Of a stretch of DNA of 37,716 bases, positions 33,711 to 37,716 are shown in pieces (within the stretch, counting starts at the first letter, position 1; each line of letters begins with the position of its first letter). The position numbers were made by a program, and so were the translations under genes. The stretch covers positions 1 through 37,716 of the forward strand of contig JADHNI010000036.1 of the NCBI GenBank assembly GCA_016779585.1, given 5' to 3'. The notes under the pieces were generated by a model. That model saw nothing but the letters and a program-made list of their open reading frames with translations, searched no databases and had not been told where the DNA came from. The stretch is from Pseudomonadales bacterium. Lineage in GTDB: Bacteria > Pseudomonadota > Gammaproteobacteria > Pseudomonadales > Azotimanducaceae.

Positions 33711-34256
33711 GTGACCTTTCGAATCCTGATTGTCTCGCTGTTGTTGGTGGTGACCGGTTGTGCCACCAGTTATCTTGGTATCAGTGTGACGCATGGACAG
33801 CCCGAGAACTCTCTCCCTTTTCGCACATTTCACGTGGTGACAGAAGACATGCCGGCATTCCTTGGCCCCATCGTGGTGAGTAACTTCAGTGTCGCCATGG
33901 CGGAACGAGGCGTTCAACCTGTCCCGGAAGATGGTGAGGCCGAGGTAACACTGCGCCTTGTCCAGGAAACCCGGGAGTCTGTTTCAGGTGCTGACGAGTT
34001 CGATCGGAGTATTGACCAGGGCGGCGAAGCTACCTTTATGGCGCGTGTCGTGGTTGAAGTTCGGGCTGCGGGCTCGAACGAGATTCTCTGGGACGGCAGT
34101 GTTCAGAGGCGACACACGATACGCCCGGGTGATTATATGCATGTTGGTCGTGCGTCCGCAGCGCTCCTCGAAGCGTTTCGTGACCTGCTTCGGGATTACC
34201 CGCTTGCAGCCGACCCCCTGGTAGAGGTAGCTGTCGCGGAGAACGTCGAGCGGTGA
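33711..34256 (+). CDS. DUF4136-like lipoprotein
   Basis: A 181-residue lipoprotein: a hydrophobic signal followed by VTGC at residues 14-17, C17 being lipidated. The mature part (FHVVTEDMPAFLGPIVVSNFSVAMAERGVQPV, then EAEVTLRLVQE) follows the DUF4136 pattern of small periplasmic/outer-membrane lipoproteins of unknown function. GTG at 33711 is chosen because TTGGAG sits 7 nt ahead of it; an earlier TTG would place that ribosome site inside the gene. The stop overlaps the next start as GTGA, so translation is coupled to the Usp gene. Confidence 0.75.
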   Translation: MTFRILIVSLLLVVTGCATSYLGISVTHGQPENSLPFRTFHVVTEDMPAFLGPIVVSNFSVAMAERGVQPVPEDGEAEVTLRLVQETRESVSGADEFDRSIDQGGEATFMARVVVEVRAAGSNEILWDGSVQRRHTIRPGDYMHVGRASAALLEAFRDLLRDYPLAADPLVEVAVAENVER

Positions 34257-35170
34257 AGGAGCTTAACAAGATTCTTTTCTTTGCCGAGGGCGCCAAAGGG
34301 GAGATTGCGGCGATTCGTCGTGCTTATGGCCTGGCCAAACATCACGGGGCTGAGCTGGTTGTGATGAGTGTGGTTGCTGATGTCGCGACGGATGACCCCA
34401 GGCACCGTGCGGCTGCCAGGAAGATCCAGAATACGCTGATTCGTGACTGTGGCCTTGAGCTTGATAGCCTGATCGCAAGAATTACAGATGCGCCTGACAG
34501 AAAAGTTAAGGTGCGAAAGGTCGTTGAGACAGGTAAGGACTATATTGAAGTGATCAGCCGTGCGGTGCGTGATAGCTTTGACCTCATCGTAAAGTGCGTC
34601 AATCCGCACAATGCCATCCATGATGCAGTGTTTGGCAGCAATGACCTGAGATTGATGCACCACTCACCGAAACCGGTATTGATTCTAAAACCGCTTCGCC
34701 GCAAGCGCTGGCGGGCGGTGCTGGTCGCTGTGGACCCTATGGCTGAATCCAGGGAAGCCCTGCAGTTAAATTCGGATCTCCTGGAGGCGGGTTATGTCAT
34801 CTCACGGGGAGAAGATGCGGAACTGCACGCGGTTCATGTGCTGGAGAGCCTGCCCAGGTTGCCGAAGGGTAAACTGCGGCATGAGTACCAGGTGATGGAG
34901 CGCTCGTTCAAAGAGGATGCCGAGAAGCGGCTTACCCAGATGGTTGAGAGGCAGGATGCTGTTTCGATACAGGAGCACCTGCTTAAAGGAACGCCACATA
35001 AAGCTATTGCGGGCTTCGTGGAGCGACATGATGTTGACCTTCTGGTGATGGGTAGTGTTGCACGCTCAGGTATACCCGGCCTGGTTGTCGGGAACACCGC
35101 GGAAAAGATACTGGGTCATGTTGATAGCAGTGTGCTGGTGCTGAAACCTGAGGGGTTCAAAACAGGCTGA
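34253..35170 (+). CDS. Universal stress protein, two tandem domains
   Basis: A 305-residue protein of two UspA domains, N-terminal about 1-145 (NKILFFAEGAKGEIAAI start) and C-terminal about 155-305, with MGSVARSGIPGLVVGNTAEKIL carrying the ATP-loop G-x2-G-x9-GNT pattern and ending SSVLVLKP. The GTG start at 34253 overlaps the lipoprotein stop (GTGA), with AGGAG-like bases inside the upstream gene. It is paired with a second tandem Usp on the opposite strand; the conserved ends match between the two. Its last 14 bp overlap the end of the convergent radical SAM gene. Confidence 0.9.
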   Translation: MKELNKILFFAEGAKGEIAAIRRAYGLAKHHGAELVVMSVVADVATDDPRHRAAARKIQNTLIRDCGLELDSLIARITDAPDRKVKVRKVVETGKDYIEVISRAVRDSFDLIVKCVNPHNAIHDAVFGSNDLRLMHHSPKPVLILKPLRRKRWRAVLVAVDPMAESREALQLNSDLLEAGYVISRGEDAELHAVHVLESLPRLPKGKLRHEYQVMERSFKEDAEKRLTQMVERQDAVSIQEHLLKGTPHKAIAGFVERHDVDLLVMGSVARSGIPGLVVGNTAEKILGHVDSSVLVLKPEGFKTG

Positions 35171-36254
35171 GTTGCTCGTTGCTTTGTCTGAACCGCGTGG
35201 TATCCAGTTTGAATCGGAAGTCTTCTTCGAACCCCAGCTTTTTGCTGGCAACCCGCCAGCGATTGTGCAGGAGCATGGCAAACTCGCCCGTGCCTACCAT
35301 ACGTTCACCGAAAACACTTCGGTAGTCCCTGCCACCACGGCTTTGCCGAATGATGTTCATGACTTTTTGAGCCCGATCGGGGAAGTGTTCGATCAGCCAC
35401 TCCTGGAACATATCGCTGATCTCGAGCGGCAGGCGCAGCAGGATGTATCTCGCAGTTGAAGCTCCGGCTTCTCTGCCCTGCTTCAGAATTGCCTCCAGCT
35501 CGCTGTCGTTGATGTAGGGGATCATCGGAGCTGCCAGAAGTGTTACATGGATACCGGCCTCACTCAGCTGCCGGATGGCATCCAGCCTCACCAGACCCCT
35601 GGGAGTTCTCGGTTCCAGAACTCGCTTCAGGCTGTTGTCCAGGGTCGTGACACTGACAGCAGCGCTGAACAGTTTCTTTTCCGCCATGGGTGCCAAGAGG
35701 TCCAGGTCCCTCAGGATCAGGTTGCTCTTGGTAATCACAGAGAAGGGATGCTCGAACTCTGAGAGCACCTCTATGATGCTTCTTGTGATACCCAGTTGAG
35801 CTTCCGCAGGCTGGTAAGGGTCGGTATTGGCGCCTATTGAGATGGGACTGGGTTTGTACCGTGGGCTGGAGAGTTTCTTACGCAGCAACTCCGCGGCATT
35901 GGGTTTGCTGATGATCTGCGTCTCGAAATCGAGGCCGGGCGACAGGTCCCAGTAAGCGTGTGTTGGCCGCGCGTAGCAGTAGATACAGCCGTGTTCACAG
36001 CCGCGGTAGGGGTTGATGGAGGCATCGAAGGGGATATCCGGTGATCGATTTGTGCTAATGATGGTTTTGCACTGTTCTTCGATGATTCGGGTTAGAGGCC
36101 GGCCGGGTTCATCTTCCGGGATATCCCATCCGTCGAAGAACTTTTCAGTCGTTCGGCCATGAAACCGATTGTCGGGATTAGATAGCGCGCCGCGGCCCTT
36201 GTTGAGCATCCCGTGGCTTTTTATCGGAGCTCCTGGTCTTTTTTTCACGCCCAT
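35157..36254 (-). CDS. PA0069-family radical SAM protein
   Basis: A 365-residue radical SAM enzyme. The cluster cysteines are C86, C90 and C93 in NPYRGCEHGCIYCYARPTHAYW, the CxxxCxxC motif of the spore photoproduct lyase-like branch (PA0069 and Rv2578c relatives). The S-adenosylmethionine-binding strand is in ISIGANTDPYQPAE, and LLAAPMIPYINDSE follows. The exact reaction is not known; the family is discussed for nucleic-acid repair or modification. A near-perfect LexA box sits 19 bp before the ATG at 36254, which fits an SOS-controlled role. The gene ends 14 bp inside the Usp gene. Confidence 0.88.
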   Translation of the reverse strand: MGVKKRPGAPIKSHGMLNKGRGALSNPDNRFHGRTTEKFFDGWDIPEDEPGRPLTRIIEEQCKTIISTNRSPDIPFDASINPYRGCEHGCIYCYARPTHAYWDLSPGLDFETQIISKPNAAELLRKKLSSPRYKPSPISIGANTDPYQPAEAQLGITRSIIEVLSEFEHPFSVITKSNLILRDLDLLAPMAEKKLFSAAVSVTTLDNSLKRVLEPRTPRGLVRLDAIRQLSEAGIHVTLLAAPMIPYINDSELEAILKQGREAGASTARYILLRLPLEISDMFQEWLIEHFPDRAQKVMNIIRQSRGGRDYRSVFGERMVGTGEFAMLLHNRWRVASKKLGFEEDFRFKLDTTRFRQSNEQLSLF

Positions 36255-36272
36255 GGCGAAAATTTACCCGAA

Positions 36273-36292
36273 TACTGTATATAAATACAGTA
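36273..36292. promoter_or_regulatory. LexA (SOS) box
   Basis: TACTGTATATAAATACAGTA matches the E. coli-type LexA consensus CTGT-N8-ACAG with a perfect pair of arms (TACTGTAT / ATACAGTA) and only one base different from the ideal 20-mer. It lies 19 bp before the radical SAM start and 78 bp before the PNPOx-like gene on the other side. It should repress the radical SAM gene until DNA damage; effect on the other gene is possible. Confidence 0.85.
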
Positions 36293-36370
36293 TTATGAAA
36301 ATGCAGGAATGCTATGCTTCGAAACCTGTAGCCAACTACAACAATTGTTCTAATCAGTAAGGAGGGAAAC

Positions 36371-36973
36371 ATGGCACAAACTCACGATCATGAAATGGTC
36401 TCGATTTATCCGTTTACCGATGAGGAAGTGGATCAACTCATGAACAACTCCGTGGAGTGTGTCCTCATGTGGGGTACCAAAGACGGCTGGCCCGTTGGTG
36501 TGACTCACGCGTTTGTCTGGCATGACGGCAAGATCTGGATCACATTCTCGGAACACCGTCACAGGACAGCAGCTATTCGTCGTGACAACCGGGTATCGGT
36601 CAACGTCAGTGCCATGGGTTACCCGCCCGGTGCGCCGGCTGATCTGCCGGGTGGCGCCATCACGTTCAAGGGAACCGGTGAGTTCTACCAGGATGATGAA
36701 ACCAAGAAATGGTTCTATGAAGCCCTGTCGAAAAAACTGAACCCTGACAACAAAGACGGTGAGGAGTTTTTCTATAACCTGCTGGATTCCCCGCTGCGAA
36801 TCATTCTGGCCGTCACACCGGTCAAGAAGATCATGTACAACGGCACCCTTGCCGGTAAACACATGGCCGGCGTGGCCGACGAAAGTGAGCTGGGTGAGCC
36901 GATGGACGTGGATAAAGATCGCATGAACAAATTGCGTGCTGAAAAAGGCCTGGCCCCGAGGGACAAGGTCTGA
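36371..36973 (+). CDS. Pyridoxamine 5'-phosphate oxidase-family (split-barrel) protein
   Basis: A 200-residue protein of the flavin split-barrel superfamily: VECVLMWGTKDGWPVGVTHAFVWHDGKIWITFSEHRHRTAAIRRDNRVSV is the usual beta-barrel core, where the R-x-H-R segment contacts FMN or F420 phosphate in relatives. The C-terminal helices are longer than in the smallest members. It could be an FMN- or F420-binding oxidoreductase or haem-binding protein; the function is unassigned. A strong ribosome binding site (AAGGAGGGAAAC) precedes ATG at 36371. It may be co-transcribed with the following GyrI-like and SirB2-like genes. Confidence 0.82.
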   Translation: MAQTHDHEMVSIYPFTDEEVDQLMNNSVECVLMWGTKDGWPVGVTHAFVWHDGKIWITFSEHRHRTAAIRRDNRVSVNVSAMGYPPGAPADLPGGAITFKGTGEFYQDDETKKWFYEALSKKLNPDNKDGEEFFYNLLDSPLRIILAVTPVKKIMYNGTLAGKHMAGVADESELGEPMDVDKDRMNKLRAEKGLAPRDKV

Positions 36974-37482
36974 GGTTAGCGCTTGTCCTGCTGGCCGCTC
37001 TCATCCTGGGGGCGGTCGGCGTTCTCGCCTTTCACGGTGTTTTCCAGAACATCAAAGTCACTGAAGAGGCTCACGGACCTTACCGGTTCGTGTTCCAGCC
37101 CCAGGTCTACGTGACCCACCAGTCGGTTGGTCGTATTACGGGGGAAATCGATGAAATGCTTGGCGGCATTGGTGTTGAAAACACGCGACCCATGGCCATC
37201 TACTACCCGGATGGTTCTGCCCAGGTGGGCCTGGCAATTAAAGACGTGCAGCTCAGTCTTATGCTGAGCAATGGCACAGCCACGCGCACGGTCCCAGAGT
37301 ATGACTACATAGCCGCCACTTTCCCGTGGAAATCGCCCCTTTCTTATATCGTTGGCTACTACAAGGTTGACCCCGAATTACAGAAGTATCGAATGATGAA
37401 CGGGTACGACGAGGCTGAGGGTATAACCCTGCACCAGGGCGATCACATTCTCTACCTGCTAAGGATCAAGGACCAAGGATGA
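36970..37482 (+). CDS. Membrane-anchored GyrI-like protein
   Basis: About 170 residues if begun at the CTG at 36970. It has an N-terminal membrane helix (LALVLLAALILGAVGVLAF), then EEAHGPYRFVFQPQVYVTHQSVGRI and a GyrI-like small-molecule-binding domain (TRPMAIYYPDG, VPEYDYIAATFPWKSPL). The reading frame is open only from 36943. In frame, CTG at 36970, overlapping the previous stop, and GTG at 37090 are the candidate starts; only the former keeps the hydrophobic helix usual in the family, so the start is uncertain. Its stop overlaps the next gene's ATG (ATGA), implying coupled translation. The ligand is unknown. Confidence 0.7.
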   Translation: MRLALVLLAALILGAVGVLAFHGVFQNIKVTEEAHGPYRFVFQPQVYVTHQSVGRITGEIDEMLGGIGVENTRPMAIYYPDGSAQVGLAIKDVQLSLMLSNGTATRTVPEYDYIAATFPWKSPLSYIVGYYKVDPELQKYRMMNGYDEAEGITLHQGDHILYLLRIKDQG

Positions 37483-37716
37483 CCTACACAATTTTCTATT
37501 ACCTGCACATCATCACGGTCTGTATCTCTGGCGTATTGTTTCTTGTGCGGGGCGTCTGGATGATGCAGGAAAGTGCGCTGCTGCAGGCGAAGCCCGTGAA
37601 GATACTGCCGCATATCAACGACACACTGTTACTGCTGGCAGCGATTGGGCTCATGGTGGTGACCAGCCAGTATCCGGGTGCTAACCACTGGTTGACTGTA
37701 AAAGTTGTCCTGCTGA
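37479..37716 (+). CDS. SirB2-family membrane protein, 5' part (cut by window edge)
   Basis: 79 residues visible, running to the window end: MTYTIFYYLHIITVCISGVLFLVRG, MLPHINDTLLLLAA-type and PGANHWLTVKVVLL. This matches the SirB2 family of small integral membrane proteins with about four helices; their function is poorly known. The ATG at 37479 overlaps the TGA of the GyrI-like gene, and AAGG sequences lie just before it. The remaining C-terminal part is outside the window. Confidence 0.85.
   Translation, partial: MTYTIFYYLHIITVCISGVLFLVRGVWMMQESALLQAKPVKILPHINDTLLLLAAIGLMVVTSQYPGANHWLTVKVVLL

Noticed and set aside
36294..36359. 21-codon open frame between the LexA box and the PNPOx-like gene
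   Set aside because: No ribosome binding site and no recognisable peptide; it is probably chance coding in the leader of the next gene.

Overview
The window looks like chromosomal DNA of a free-living, probably marine, gammaproteobacterium. The evidence is a near E. coli-type LexA box, canonical Fur boxes, E. coli-like YghU and Can proteins, a PA0069-type radical SAM protein and a SirB2-type protein, in moderately GC-rich, densely packed DNA. There are no rRNA, tRNA, CRISPR or phage genes, and no stretch over 300 bases lacks a gene (largest gap about 180 bp). Assignments rest on reading proteins and motifs by eye; no database search was run.

Layout. 1-479: the end of an IS3-family insertion sequence that has cut a MoxR-family AAA ATPase gene, whose ribosome binding site lies in a perfect hairpin. 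520-6668: YghU-type glutathione transferase, PhyH-type dioxygenase, DUF2780 protein, LpxH-like phosphoesterase, MelB-like (GPH) transporter and cytochrome P450. 6771-7712: a DedA membrane protein fused to a rhodanese domain, with an in-frame UGA exactly where relatives carry a cysteine; this is most simply a selenoprotein. 7714-16335: GH20 hexosaminidase, enoyl-CoA hydratase-like protein, LLM oxidoreductase, a haem c/PQQ lipoprotein dehydrogenase, and a TetR regulator divergent from two acyl-CoA dehydrogenases with two overlapping operators between them. 16473-24674: nitronate monooxygenase, two MFS carriers, SDR, secreted cyclase-family protein with a small lipoprotein, beta-carbonic anhydrase and a Baeyer-Villiger-type monooxygenase. 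24750-28237: a sulfotransferase downstream of a FecA-like TonB receptor and a PepSY membrane protein, with Fur boxes at the receptor promoter. 28350-31714: an MFS carrier and an ECF sigma / zinc anti-sigma / coiled-coil protein operon with a candidate autoregulatory promoter. 31892-35170: two tandem-domain universal stress proteins around a membrane protein with a C-terminal double-CxxC motif and a lipoprotein. 35157-37716: a LexA-box-controlled radical SAM protein, a PNPOx-like flavin protein, a GyrI-like membrane-anchored protein and a truncated SirB2-type gene.

Taken together, the P450, BVMO, PhyH, NMO, paired acyl-CoA dehydrogenases, enoyl-CoA hydratase, SDR, quinoprotein and several carriers suggest an accessory catabolic region for hydrophobic, lipid-, terpenoid- or steroid-like substrates. 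The substrate cannot be read from the sequence. The most notable observation is the candidate selenocysteine-containing DedA-rhodanese protein: the reading frame continues past the UGA with 44 conserved-looking rhodanese residues and ends 1 bp before the convergent neighbour.
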